64,000 nucleotides of DNA, from the NCBI RefSeq assembly GCF_007713735.2, contig NZ_VMNW02000035.1:1-64000 (forward strand), written 5' to 3'. The position numbers were made by a program, and so were the translations under genes. This DNA comes from Amycolatopsis acidicola. Lineage in GTDB: Bacteria; Actinomycetota; Actinomycetes; Mycobacteriales; Pseudonocardiaceae. The first letter of the stretch is position 1. Each line of letters begins with the position of its first letter. Below, one piece after another: positions 44,235 through 52,151 of this stretch. Under the pieces are notes generated by a model that was given only the letters and a program-made list of their open reading frames with translations, did not search any database and was not told the DNA's origin.

Positions 44235-45431
44235 CTACCTGCTCATCGCGGTGATCAGCTCGCCGTCGGCGGTGTCACCGGAGAGCTCCCAGAAGAACGC
44301 GCCGCCCAGCCCCTGTGTGCGGGCGTAGCTCGTCTTCCCCGCGATCGTGTCCGGGGTGTCGTAGCTCCACCATTCGCCACCACAGGAGGCATACGCGGTG
44401 CCCGCGACGGTTCCCGTTGCGGGACAACGGGTTTTGAGCACCTTGTAGTCCTCGATCCCGGCCTCGTACTTGCCCGGCGCCGCCCCGGTGGCCGTGCCGC
44501 CCGGCGCCGCCTGTGTCACCCCTGTCCAGCCGCGGCCGTAGAACCCTATGCCCAGCAACATCTTTCCGGCCGGAACACCCTTCGCCTTCAGCTTCTGGAT
44601 CGCCGCGTCGGCGTAGAAGCCCGCGGTGGGGATGCCGTCGTAGGAGTTCAGCGGGGAATGCGGGGCCGTCGGGCCGTTCGCCGCCCATGCGCCGAAGTAG
44701 TCGTAGGTCATCACGTTGTACCAGTCGACATACTGCGCCGCGCCGCCGTAGTCGGCCGCGTCGATCTTGCCGCCGTTCGTGCCGTCGGCGGTGATGGCGG
44801 CGGTGACCAGCTCGCTGCCGAACCTCGAGCGCAGCGCGGACATCAGCTTCGGGAACGCCTCGGCACCGCTGCTGTCACAGGAAAGCCCGCAGGCGTTGGG
44901 GTACTCCCAGTCGATGTCGATCCCGTCGAACACGCCGTCCCAGCGCGGATCGTGCAGCAGGTTGTAGCAGGAGTCGGCGAAGGCGGCCGGGTTCTGCGCG
45001 GCCTGCGTGAAGCCCGAGGACCACGTCCAGCCGCCGAACGAGTAGATCACCTTGAGCCCGGAGTGCATCGCCTTGAGCCGCTTGAGCTGGCCGAAGTTCC
45101 CGCGCAGCGCGCCGTTGTCCCAGGTGTCGGAGACTCCGTCCACACTGCCCGCGGCGTCGTAGTACTTGTCATAGGCGGCGTAGGTGTCGCCGATCGCGCA
45201 CTGCCCGTTCGTCACGTTGCCGAACGCGTAGTTCAGGTGCGTGAGTTTTCCCGCGGACCCACTGGTCTCGATGTTCTTGACCTGGTAGTTGCGGTCGTAG
45301 ACGCCCCACTCGGTGAAGTAGCCCATCACCTTGCCCACCGGCGCGGACGAGGCGGGCGGCGCGAACGAGAGCATCGTGAGCACGGCCGCGAGAACCCCCG
45401 CGGCACCGAGTAGTTTGCGGCGTAAGGACAT
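44235..45431 (-). CDS. Secreted family 18 chitinase
   Basis: The 398-residue glycoside hydrolase family 18 enzyme has a signal peptide of about 30 residues (RRKLLGAAGVLAAVLTMLSF, cleavage near SSA). The catalytic motif DGIDIDWEYP is near residue 163 (DxxDxDxE, Glu as acid), with SFGGWTWSSGF and NVMTYDYFGAW completing the site. No chitin-binding domain is present. It releases chito-oligosaccharides outside the cell. A strong GGGAGGA ribosome site precedes the ATG, and two DasR-like sites lie 48-80 bp upstream, so induction by N-acetylglucosamine metabolism is expected. Confidence 0.95.
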   Translation of the reverse strand: MSLRRKLLGAAGVLAAVLTMLSFAPPASSAPVGKVMGYFTEWGVYDRNYQVKNIETSGSAGKLTHLNYAFGNVTNGQCAIGDTYAAYDKYYDAAGSVDGVSDTWDNGALRGNFGQLKRLKAMHSGLKVIYSFGGWTWSSGFTQAAQNPAAFADSCYNLLHDPRWDGVFDGIDIDWEYPNACGLSCDSSGAEAFPKLMSALRSRFGSELVTAAITADGTNGGKIDAADYGGAAQYVDWYNVMTYDYFGAWAANGPTAPHSPLNSYDGIPTAGFYADAAIQKLKAKGVPAGKMLLGIGFYGRGWTGVTQAAPGGTATGAAPGKYEAGIEDYKVLKTRCPATGTVAGTAYASCGGEWWSYDTPDTIAGKTSYARTQGLGGAFFWELSGDTADGELITAMSR

Positions 45432-45478
45432 GCTTTCCTCCCGGACCCTGGTGCGGAGGGGGACGAAAGCACCGTAAA

Positions 45479-45490
45479 TGGACTAGACCA
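45479..45490. promoter_or_regulatory. DasR-like site 1 (chitinase promoter)
   Basis: TGGACTAGACCA differs at one position from the 12-bp core TGGTCTAGACCA of dre sites bound by DasR before Streptomyces chitinase genes. It pairs with the second site 21 bp away, two helical turns. Confidence 0.7.
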
Positions 45491-45499
45491 TGTGTCGAA

Positions 45500-45511
45500 A
45501 GGTCTAGTCCA
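45500..45511. promoter_or_regulatory. DasR-like site 2 (chitinase promoter)
   Basis: AGGTCTAGTCCA reads TGGACTAGACCT on the chitinase strand, and the flanking AGTG also fits the 16-bp dre consensus. Together with site 1 it forms an 11-bp inverted repeat around an 11-bp spacer. Confidence 0.7.
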
Positions 45512-45707
45512 CTATTCCCTACGAAGGTAGGGCGGCGGGGTGGTGTCACCTGAGCCTTCGACGAGCACCCGCCGAGGGGCAAGTACCAGCTGACAGCCGA
45601 AGGCGCCGCCCCCGGAAAGTGCATACTTGGCAACCGCCCGCGGGGTGTTGCCGTCGCCGTGGTCTTCTCGCGACCGGGCGCGAACCCGGCGGCCGACGAG
45701 CCGATGC

Positions 45708-45735
45708 CACGGTGGGACTGGCCTGTCCCACCGTG
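45708..45735 (-). terminator. Terminator hairpin after pfkA
   Basis: CACGGTGGGAC (45708-45718) pairs with GTCCCACCGTG (45725-45735) around TGGCCT, starting 12 nt after the pfkA stop. Confidence 0.75.
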
Positions 45736-45747
45736 GCGACCGGAGGC

Positions 45748-46773
45748 TCAGCCGAAGAAGACTTCGGCCTCTTCGTAGCGCTCCGCCGGCACCGTCTTGA
45801 GCTCGGCGGTGGCTTCGGCCAGCTTGACGCGCACGATGTCGGTGCCGCGCAGCGCGACCATCGTGCCGAAGTCGCCGTCGGTCACCGCGTCCACGGCGTG
45901 CAGCCCGAACCGGGTGGCGAGCACCCTGTCGTACGCCGTCGGAGTGCCGCCGCGCTGGACGTGCCCGAGCACCACGGCGCGGGACTCCTTGCCGGTGCGG
46001 ACGGCGATCTCGTCGGCCAGCCAAGTGCCGATGCCGCCGAGCCGCACGTGCCCGAACGCGTCCTTCTCACCGGTCTTGAGCACCTCGGCGCCGCCCTCGG
46101 GCAGCGCGCCCTCGGCGACCACGATGATCGGCGCGTACATCCGCTCGAACCGGCGCTCCACCCACTCGGTGACCTGGTCGACCGAGAACGGGCGCTCCGG
46201 CACCAGGATCACGTTCGCGCCGCCGGCGAGCCCGGAGTGCAGCGCGATCCAGCCCGCGTGCCTGCCCATCACCTCGACCACGAGCGCGCGGAAATGCGAT
46301 TCGGCGGTGGTGCGCAGCCTGTCGATGGCCTCGGTGGCGATGTGCACCGCGGTGTCGAAACCGAAGGTGTAGTCGGTGGCCGCGAGGTCGTTGTCGATCG
46401 TCTTCGGCACCCCGACGACGCCGACCCCGTCGTCGGTCAGCTTCTTCGCGACGCCGAGGGTGTCTTCGCCGCCGATCGCGATCAGCGCGTCGATCTTCTG
46501 CTCGGCCAGCACCGACTTGATCTTGTCGACGCCGCCGTCTTCCTTATACGGGTTGGTCCGGGAAGAACCCAGGATCGTGCCGCCCCTGGTGAGGATCTCC
46601 TCCACGTCGGCGAGGCCGAGCGGCCTGCTCTCGCCGGTCATCGGCCCGCGCCAGCCGCTGCGGAAACCGACCACGTCCCAGCCGTGCACCTCGATGCCCT
46701 TGCGGACGACCGCACGGATCACCGCGTTGAGGCCGGGGCAGTCACCACCGCCGGTCAGGACCCCCACTCGCAT
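45748..46773 (-). CDS. pfkA: ATP- or PPi-type 6-phosphofructokinase
   Basis: This 341-residue phosphofructokinase has the N-terminal nucleotide loop RVGVLTGGGDCPGLNAVIRA, GGTILGSSRTNP, IGGEDTLGVA, the active-site PKTIDNDLAATDYTFGFDTA, MGRHAGWIA and HVQRGGTPTAYDR. GGED in place of GGDGS and PKTID are typical of the actinobacterial group, where both ATP- and PPi-dependent forms occur, so the phosphate donor is not settled. The ATG at 46773 is chosen as the family start. Confidence 0.95.
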   Translation of the reverse strand: MRVGVLTGGGDCPGLNAVIRAVVRKGIEVHGWDVVGFRSGWRGPMTGESRPLGLADVEEILTRGGTILGSSRTNPYKEDGGVDKIKSVLAEQKIDALIAIGGEDTLGVAKKLTDDGVGVVGVPKTIDNDLAATDYTFGFDTAVHIATEAIDRLRTTAESHFRALVVEVMGRHAGWIALHSGLAGGANVILVPERPFSVDQVTEWVERRFERMYAPIIVVAEGALPEGGAEVLKTGEKDAFGHVRLGGIGTWLADEIAVRTGKESRAVVLGHVQRGGTPTAYDRVLATRFGLHAVDAVTDGDFGTMVALRGTDIVRVKLAEATAELKTVPAERYEEAEVFFG

Positions 46774-46880
46774 CCCATCAGCCCTTTCGAAAGTTGTCAC
46801 AGGTCACACTTCTCCCCGTCAGCGTAGCCGTGGTCACCCTTGATCGGTAAAGCGGAGGCGCGCTTGGTAGGGTCGTCGGC

Positions 46881-46949
46881 GTGCAGCGGTATTTCTGGTT
46901 TAGCGGGCCGGCCCTGGGTGGGCCAGCCGGCGAGATCGCCGCGCGCTGA
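46881..46949 (+). CDS. Aromatic leader peptide before DAHP synthase
   Basis: The 22-codon open frame starts with GTG, has AGGG 8 nt upstream and reads MQRYFWFSGPALGG then PAGEIAAR and TGA. Tyr-Phe-Trp-Phe at codons 4-7 is the hallmark of a ribosome-sensed attenuator for aromatic amino acid synthesis. It ends 75 bp before the DAHP synthase ATG. A comparable leader (aroR) is known before aroF in Corynebacterium. When charged aromatic tRNAs are scarce, stalling at codons 4-7 would change the downstream fold and allow expression. Confidence 0.85.
   Translation: MQRYFWFSGPALGGPAGEIAAR
46907..46931 (+). promoter_or_regulatory. Leader-peptide internal hairpin
   Basis: GCCGGC (46907-46912) pairs with GCCGGC (46926-46931) within the leader coding region, only 6 nt after the aromatic codons. 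A ribosome stalled at those codons would cover or open it, freeing the 3' arm to pair with GCCGG at 46961-46965. Confidence 0.55.
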
Positions 46950-46950
46950 A

Positions 46951-46986
46951 CCACCCTCGAGCCGGAAGACAGACCGGCTCGGGTGG
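46951..46986 (+). promoter_or_regulatory. Attenuator hairpin before DAHP synthase
   Basis: CCACC-CT-CGAGCCGG (46951-46965) pairs with CCGGCTCG-GGTGG (46974-46986), leaving a 2-nt bulge and an 8-nt loop. It directly follows the leader stop codon. There is no T-run, which is usual for actinobacterial attenuators. It could stop transcription or sequester the downstream start. Confidence 0.65.
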
Positions 46987-47024
46987 CAAGACCGCGGGCC
47001 GGTCGGGAAAGGACCAGTCCCGCC

Positions 47025-48089
47025 ATGCCGATCACCGCAGGCCCCGCCGAAATCCTCGACAACCAGCGCACCGCCGGGATCAGCCCGCTGATCCCGCCTT
47101 CGCTGCTGCGCCAGGAACATCCGATGGACGCCGCCGTCGCGAAAACCGTGGCACAGGGCCGTTCCGCGACCGTCGACATTCTCAACGGCACCGACGAAAG
47201 GCTGCTCGTCGTGGTCGGGCCGTGCTCGGTGCACGACCCGGAGGCGGCCGTCGACTACGCGATCCGGCTCGCGGAGAAGGCGGACCAGCTGCGCGACAGG
47301 CTGCACGTGATCATGCGGGTGTACTTCGAGAAGCCGCGCACCACGCTGGGCTGGAAGGGCCTGATCAACGACCCGGCGCTGGACGGCTCGTACGCGGTCA
47401 ACCAGGGCCTGCGGATGGCCAGGAAGCTGCTGCTCGACATCTCCGCGCTCGGCCTGCCGGTGGGCTGCGAGTTCCTCGACCCGATCACCCCGCAGTTCAT
47501 CGCCGACATCGTCAGCTGGGGTTCGATCGGCGCGCGCACCGCGGCCAGCCAGGTGCACCGCCAGCTGTGCAGCGCGCTGTCGATGCCGGTGGGGATCAAG
47601 AACTCCACCGAGGGCGACGTGCAGGTGGCCGTGGACGCCACCCGCGCCGCCGCGGCCAGCCACGTGTTCCCCGGCATCAACGCCGACGGGCTCGCGGCGC
47701 TGATCACCACCTCCGGCAACCCGGACTGCCACGTGATCCTGCGCGGCAGCGCGGCAGGCCCCAACTACGACAGCGAGACGGTCAGCGACACGCTGGCCCG
47801 GCTGCGCAAGGCGGAGCTGCCGGAACGGGTGCTCATCGACGCCTCCCACGGCAACAGCGGCAAGGACCACGTGCGCCAGGCCGGGGTCGTCGAAGAGGTG
47901 GCGAACCGGATCGGCGCCGGTGAGGGGATCACCGGCGTGATGCTGGAGTCCTTCCTCGAGGCCGGGCGGCAGGATCTGGTGCTGGGCAAGGCTTCCGAGC
48001 TGACCTACGGGCAGTCGATCACCGACGCCTGCATGGACTGGCCCACCACGGCCGGTCTCCTGGACACGCTGGCGGCGGCGGTGCGCTGA
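47025..48089 (+). CDS. aroG: 3-deoxy-7-phosphoheptulonate synthase (type I)
   Basis: The 354-residue enzyme joins phosphoenolpyruvate and erythrose 4-phosphate, the first step of the shikimate pathway. It is the AroG/AroF type: VVVGPCSVHDPEAA, VIMRVYFEKPRTTLGWKGL, GCEFLDPITPQF, GARTAASQVHRQL, GIKNSTEGD, VILRGS and IDASHGNSGKDH carry the metal and substrate ligands. The ATG at 47025 is preceded by GGGAAAGGA. Expression is probably controlled by the aromatic leader peptide upstream. Confidence 0.96.
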   Translation: MPITAGPAEILDNQRTAGISPLIPPSLLRQEHPMDAAVAKTVAQGRSATVDILNGTDERLLVVVGPCSVHDPEAAVDYAIRLAEKADQLRDRLHVIMRVYFEKPRTTLGWKGLINDPALDGSYAVNQGLRMARKLLLDISALGLPVGCEFLDPITPQFIADIVSWGSIGARTAASQVHRQLCSALSMPVGIKNSTEGDVQVAVDATRAAAASHVFPGINADGLAALITTSGNPDCHVILRGSAAGPNYDSETVSDTLARLRKAELPERVLIDASHGNSGKDHVRQAGVVEEVANRIGAGEGITGVMLESFLEAGRQDLVLGKASELTYGQSITDACMDWPTTAGLLDTLAAAVR

Positions 48090-48097
48090 CAGCGTGC

Positions 48098-48124
48098 GGG
48101 GCACCCTCGGCGCGAGGGTGCCCC
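48098..48124. terminator. Bidirectional terminator hairpin
   Basis: GGGGCACCCTC (48098-48108) pairs fully with GAGGGTGCCCC (48114-48124) around GGCGC between the convergent DAHP synthase (stop 48089) and RNase AS (stop 48130) genes. Confidence 0.85.
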
Positions 48125-48129
48125 GATGC

Positions 48130-48621
48130 TCAGCGGCGGTTCTTCAGCGCCGCGTCGATCACGTGCCAGCGCTCGAGGTTGTGCTTGGCGTCGGCGAGCG
48201 CGTCGTGCGCGTCGCTCGGCGGCGAGGGCAGCTTCGGCTTGCCCGCGTCCTCCCAGCGCTGGCGCAGGTCACGGGTGAAGCGGGGCAACTGGCGCGGCAG
48301 CGCGGGCATGGCGCCCCACAACTGCGCGAGCGCCACGTGGTCATACGCCGCGTACCAGGCCCACAGTTCGATTCCGCCCGGCGGCTTGCCGAAGAACTCC
48401 AGCAGGTCGGCGCGGATCCGCTCCCGGCTTCGCCACGCCTTGTCCGCGGGCGAGGGCAGTTTCGGCAGTACGTTGTCGCGCACCCACTGGCCTGCGCGGC
48501 CGGGGTCGAAATCGGTCGAAACCGCGTAGAACTCCCTGCCCCGCTCGTCCACGACACCGATCGAAACCAGATCGATCGTCACGCCGTCCTCGATGAATTC
48601 GGTGTCGTAGAAGAATCGCAC
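48130..48621 (-). CDS. RNase AS (3'-5' exoribonuclease, DEDD type)
   Basis: The 163-residue protein resembles M. tuberculosis Rv2179c (RNase AS), a DEDD exonuclease acting on adenylate-containing RNA. Visible acidic residues: D6 and E8 in FFYDTEF, the AWYAAYDHVAL segment, and HDALADAKHNLERW near the C terminus. In M. tuberculosis it also adjoins a DAHP synthase gene. The ATG is at 48621. It lies 21 bp after the acyltransferase gene on the same strand. Confidence 0.92.
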   Translation of the reverse strand: MRFFYDTEFIEDGVTIDLVSIGVVDERGREFYAVSTDFDPGRAGQWVRDNVLPKLPSPADKAWRSRERIRADLLEFFGKPPGGIELWAWYAAYDHVALAQLWGAMPALPRQLPRFTRDLRQRWEDAGKPKLPSPPSDAHDALADAKHNLERWHVIDAALKNRR

Positions 48622-48642
48622 CGAAGCACCTTAGGGCCTTGG

Positions 48643-49404
48643 CTACCCGGCCTTCGTCTCCGGTACCCGGTCGGCGTCCGCGACGGCGGCCTGCGACGGC
48701 ACATCCGGGCGCACGCCCGCCTGCTCCGCGGCGATCAGCTCCTTCGCCCGCGCGGCGTAGATGTCCACGTACTCCTGACCGGAGAGCTCCATCAGCGCGT
48801 ACATGATCTCGTCGGTGATCGAGCGCTCGATGAACCTGTCCCCGGACAGCCCGTCGTAGCGGGAGAAGTCCAGCGGGGCGCCGAAGCGGATCTCCAGCCG
48901 GCGCGGCCACCACATCTTGGAGCCGATCGGGTTGACCTTGTCCGTGCCGATCATCGCGACCGGGATGACCGGCACCCCGGCCTCGAGCGCGATCCTGGCG
49001 ACCCCGGTCTTGCCCTTGTGCAGCCTGCCGTCCGGCGAGCGGGTGCCCTCCGGGTAGATGCCGAGGAGGTTGCCTTCGCGCAGCAGCCGGATCGCGGTGT
49101 CGAGCGCGGCCTGCGCGGCGCTGCCGCCGGAGCGGTCGATCGGGATCTGGCCGACGCCGGTGAAGAACCACTTCTTCAGCCGGCCCTTGAGCCCCTTCTC
49201 GGTGAAGTACTCCGACTTGGCCGGGAACGTGACCCGCCGGGGTACCCGCAGCGGCATGAAGAACGAGTCCGCGACCGCGAGGTGGTTGCTGGCCAGTATC
49301 GCGCCGCCACGGTCGGGGATGTTCTCCTGGCCGGTGACCTTGGTCGGCCACAGCGTCTTGAGGATCGGGCCGAGCAGCACCCACTTCAGCAACCGATACA
49401 GCAC
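48643..49404 (-). CDS. plsC: 1-acyl-sn-glycerol-3-phosphate acyltransferase
   Basis: This 253-residue PlsC-family acyltransferase has the catalytic NHLAVADSFF (H-x4-D), the glycerol-phosphate binding TGVGQIPIDRSGGS and FPEG-like IYPEGTRSPDGRLHKGKTG, and VPVIPVAMIGTDKV. A hydrophobic N-terminal helix places it at the membrane. It transfers acyl chains in phospholipid synthesis. The start is GTG at 49404. The RNase AS-acyltransferase neighbourhood is conserved in mycobacteria. Confidence 0.93.
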   Translation of the reverse strand: MLYRLLKWVLLGPILKTLWPTKVTGQENIPDRGGAILASNHLAVADSFFMPLRVPRRVTFPAKSEYFTEKGLKGRLKKWFFTGVGQIPIDRSGGSAAQAALDTAIRLLREGNLLGIYPEGTRSPDGRLHKGKTGVARIALEAGVPVIPVAMIGTDKVNPIGSKMWWPRRLEIRFGAPLDFSRYDGLSGDRFIERSITDEIMYALMELSGQEYVDIYAARAKELIAAEQAGVRPDVPSQAAVADADRVPETKAG

Positions 49405-49584
49405 AGCGACATGCCCTCCCGCCTGGCCCGGATCGCTCGGCTGATCCAGAGTACGAACCGTGACGGGCAGAACACAACGGCAACCTCCCCGTTGCGCGTG
49501 ATGTCACAGGGCCGGGAGGCATGTGACAACGGCCGCCCGCGTGGGACGATGGGTGCCGTCGGGACGAGGAGTAAGGCGGTCACC

Positions 49585-50340
49585 ATGCCCGTACTCGCCG
49601 GTGCGGAACCCTTCTCGCACACCGGGTCTGGCGAGACCGGGGTGCTGTTGTGCCATGGCTTCACCGGCACCCCGCAGAGCATGCGCCCGTGGGGTGAGCA
49701 CCTCGCCGCGCTGGGTCACGGCGTGCGCTGCCCCCGGCTGCCAGGGCACGGCACGAGCTGGCAGGAGCTGAACAAGACCACCTGGCAGGACTGGTACGCC
49801 TGCGTCCGGGCCGAACTGCTCGGGCTGCGCGAGAACCACCCGACTGTGTTCGTGTTCGGGCTGTCCATGGGCGGCACGCTCGCGCTGCGGCTGGCGGAGG
49901 AGTTCGGCGAGCAGATCGCCGGGCTGGTGCTGGTCAACCCCTCGGTCACCACGCTGCGCCGCGACGCGAAGCTGCTGCCGGTGCTCGGCCGTGTGCTGCC
50001 TTCGGTGCCCGCGATCGCCAACGACATCGCGAAGCAGGGAGTCACTGAACTGGCGTACGACCGCACCCCGGTCCGTGCCGCCGCGAGCCTCGCTCAGCTG
50101 TGGCGCGTGGTGCGGGCCGACCTGCCGAAGGTGACTCAGCCGCTACTGTTGTTCCGGTCCGTCGTTGACCACGTCGTGGAGCCGGTGAACGCGCGTCTCG
50201 TCCTCGACGGGGTGCGCAGCAGGCAGACCACGGAAGTGCTGCTGGAGCACAGTTTCCACGTGGCGACGCTGGACAACGACGCGCCACTGATCTTCCGGCG
50301 CGGCAGCGAGTTCATAGCAGAGCAGGTGGGGTCCCGATGA
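49585..50340 (+). CDS. Alpha/beta hydrolase (carboxylesterase)
   Basis: The 251-residue Est30-type carboxylesterase/monoacylglycerol lipase has the oxyanion region LLCHGFTGTPQSM, nucleophile elbow GLSMGG (Ser about 95), acid in RSVVDHVVEP and base in LEHSFHVATLDND. It hydrolyses short carboxyl esters or monoglycerides. The ATG at 49585 is preferred; an in-frame ATG at 49549 would add 12 residues. Its stop overlaps the next gene's start (ATGA). Confidence 0.92.
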   Translation: MPVLAGAEPFSHTGSGETGVLLCHGFTGTPQSMRPWGEHLAALGHGVRCPRLPGHGTSWQELNKTTWQDWYACVRAELLGLRENHPTVFVFGLSMGGTLALRLAEEFGEQIAGLVLVNPSVTTLRRDAKLLPVLGRVLPSVPAIANDIAKQGVTELAYDRTPVRAAASLAQLWRVVRADLPKVTQPLLLFRSVVDHVVEPVNARLVLDGVRSRQTTEVLLEHSFHVATLDNDAPLIFRRGSEFIAEQVGSR

Positions 50341-50822
50341 GCGCGCACGGCACAGACCCGGAGGACGTGGACGCGACGTTCGCGGCGATCGTCGCGGACC
50401 TCCGGGCGGAGGGGGTCGGCGAGTTCGCCGACGAAGAACCGCTCGACCTGCCAGCCGAGCCCAAGCCCGAGAGGAAGGCGCCGCCGGCCGATCCCCAGCC
50501 GGAGCCCGAAACTTCCTGGCGCACCGGGGGCCCTGGCTGGGAGGACACGGTGCTGGGCGACGAGCCCGCGGACGACGACGAGCACTACGTGCCGCCGGAG
50601 CCGCCGCCGCTGCCGCGGCCGGGCAAGGGCGCGTTCATCGTGCTGCTGTTCTTCCTGATCGGGCTGTTCCTGCTGATCGCGCCGGGGCTGATCGGGATCA
50701 GCGCTTCGCTGGGCACGCCGCTGGGGATCCTTTCGCTCGCCACCGCGATCGCCCTGTTGCTGCTGCGGGTCAAGCAGGGCCCGCCCGACGGCGCCGACCC
50801 GAGCAACGGCGCGCAGGTCTGA
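50337..50822 (+). CDS. Two-helix membrane protein with acidic N terminus
   Basis: The protein has 161 residues. The first 95 are acidic and Pro-rich and hydrophilic, then come two adjacent helices (AFIVLLFFLIGLFLLIAPGL and LGTPLGILSLATAIALLLL) and a short tail. No named family is recognised. It is coupled by ATGA to the esterase upstream and directly followed by the ligase gene, so it is part of the same operon. Confidence 0.82.
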   Translation: MSAHGTDPEDVDATFAAIVADLRAEGVGEFADEEPLDLPAEPKPERKAPPADPQPEPETSWRTGGPGWEDTVLGDEPADDDEHYVPPEPPPLPRPGKGAFIVLLFFLIGLFLLIAPGLIGISASLGTPLGILSLATAIALLLLRVKQGPPDGADPSNGAQV

Positions 50823-51962
50823 ATGCACCTGGACTTCCGGCCGTCCCGGCGCTCCACCGTCGGGGCCGAATGGGAGCTGGCACTGGTCGACCGTCGCAGC
50901 GGTGAGCTGCGCTCGGTGGCCGAGCAGATCCTCGAAGCCGTGCGCGACGGGCGCGAGGAGCATCCCAAGATCAAACAGGAGCTGCTGCTCAACACGATCG
51001 AGATCATCACCGGGGTATGCCGCACGGTCGGTGAGGCGACGGCCGACCTGGCGGGTTCGCTGGACGAGGTGCACGCGGTGACCGACCCGCTCGGGGTCGA
51101 GCTGTGCTGCGCTGGCACGCACCCGTTTTCCTCGTGGTACCAGCAGAAAGTGACGGACAAGGCGCGGTATCAGAAGCTGATCGAGCGCACCCGGTGGTGG
51201 GGCAGGCAGATGCTCATCTACGGGGTGCACGTGCATGTCGGGCTCGACCACCGGGACAAGGTGCTGCCGGTGCTCGACGCGCTGCTCAACTACGCGCCGC
51301 ACCTGCAGGCGCTCTCGGCGTCCTCGCCGTACTGGGGCGCGGAGGACACCGGGTACGCCTCGAACCGGGCGCTGATGTTCCAGCAGCTGCCGACCGCCGG
51401 GCTGCCGTTCCAGTTCCGCGAGTGGGCGGAGCTCGAGGGCTACGTCGACGACATGTTCAAGACCGGCGTGATCGACGCCTTTTCCGAGATCCGCTGGGAC
51501 ATCCGGCCCGCCCCGCATTTCGGCACGATCGAGATGCGGGTGTGCGACGGGCTGCCCACGCTGGAGGAGGTCGGCACGATCGCCGCGCTGACCCAGTGTC
51601 TGGTGGACGATTTCAGCGAGCGCCTCGACAACGGCGAACAGCTGCCGACCCTGCCGCCGTGGCACGTGCAGGAGAACAAGTGGCGCGCCGCCCGGTATGG
51701 GCTGGACGCGATCATCATCCTGAACGCGGCCGGGGACGAGCGGCTGGTCACCGACGATCTCGCCGATCTGCTGGAGCGGCTGGAGCCGGTCGCGCGGCGG
51801 CTCGGGTGCGTGGCGGAGCTGCGCGGGGTGGAGACGATCCTGAAGTACGGCGCGAGCTACCAGCGGCAGCGGGCCGTGGCGCGCGAGTACAACGGGAGTC
51901 TCAAGGCCGTGGTGGCTTCGCTGGTAGCCGAAATGCGGGACGGGATCGCGCGGGACCGGTAG
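50823..51962 (+). CDS. YbdK-type carboxylate-amine ligase (glutamate-cysteine ligase 2 family)
   Basis: This 379-residue GCS2-family enzyme has GAEWELALVD, KQELLLNTIEIITGVCRT, AGTHPFSSWYQQ, IYGVHVHVGL, SSPYWGAEDTGYASNRAL, APHFGTIEMRVCDG and ENKWRAARYG, all conserved in YbdK. It ligates glutamate to an amine such as cysteine. Actinobacteria use mycothiol, so the physiological product is uncertain. The ATG follows the previous stop directly. Confidence 0.93.
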   Translation: MHLDFRPSRRSTVGAEWELALVDRRSGELRSVAEQILEAVRDGREEHPKIKQELLLNTIEIITGVCRTVGEATADLAGSLDEVHAVTDPLGVELCCAGTHPFSSWYQQKVTDKARYQKLIERTRWWGRQMLIYGVHVHVGLDHRDKVLPVLDALLNYAPHLQALSASSPYWGAEDTGYASNRALMFQQLPTAGLPFQFREWAELEGYVDDMFKTGVIDAFSEIRWDIRPAPHFGTIEMRVCDGLPTLEEVGTIAALTQCLVDDFSERLDNGEQLPTLPPWHVQENKWRAARYGLDAIIILNAAGDERLVTDDLADLLERLEPVARRLGCVAELRGVETILKYGASYQRQRAVAREYNGSLKAVVASLVAEMRDGIARDR

Positions 51963-51987
51963 GGGGCGCGGCTCGATTCTGTGTCGG

Positions 51988-52004
51988 AAGCGGCGGAGCC
52001 GCTT
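51988..52004 (+). terminator. Short hairpin after the ligase gene
   Basis: AAGCGGC-GGA-GCCGCTT forms a 7-bp stem with a tight loop 26 nt after the stop codon. It is a candidate terminator in the 189-bp gap before glycerate kinase; there is no T-run. Confidence 0.4.
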
Positions 52005-52151
52005 GCTGTGGGCCGTGCGCTTGCACCGCCGGGGGTTTGAATCGGTGGAGCCGCGCGCAGCGCGTCCGTTGAGGGTGGTGGCGGGCGACGGGAGGGGCCG
52101 CTACCCGCACCGTCACGCAAACCACTTTGAAAGATTCTCTAGTCTCGGCTC

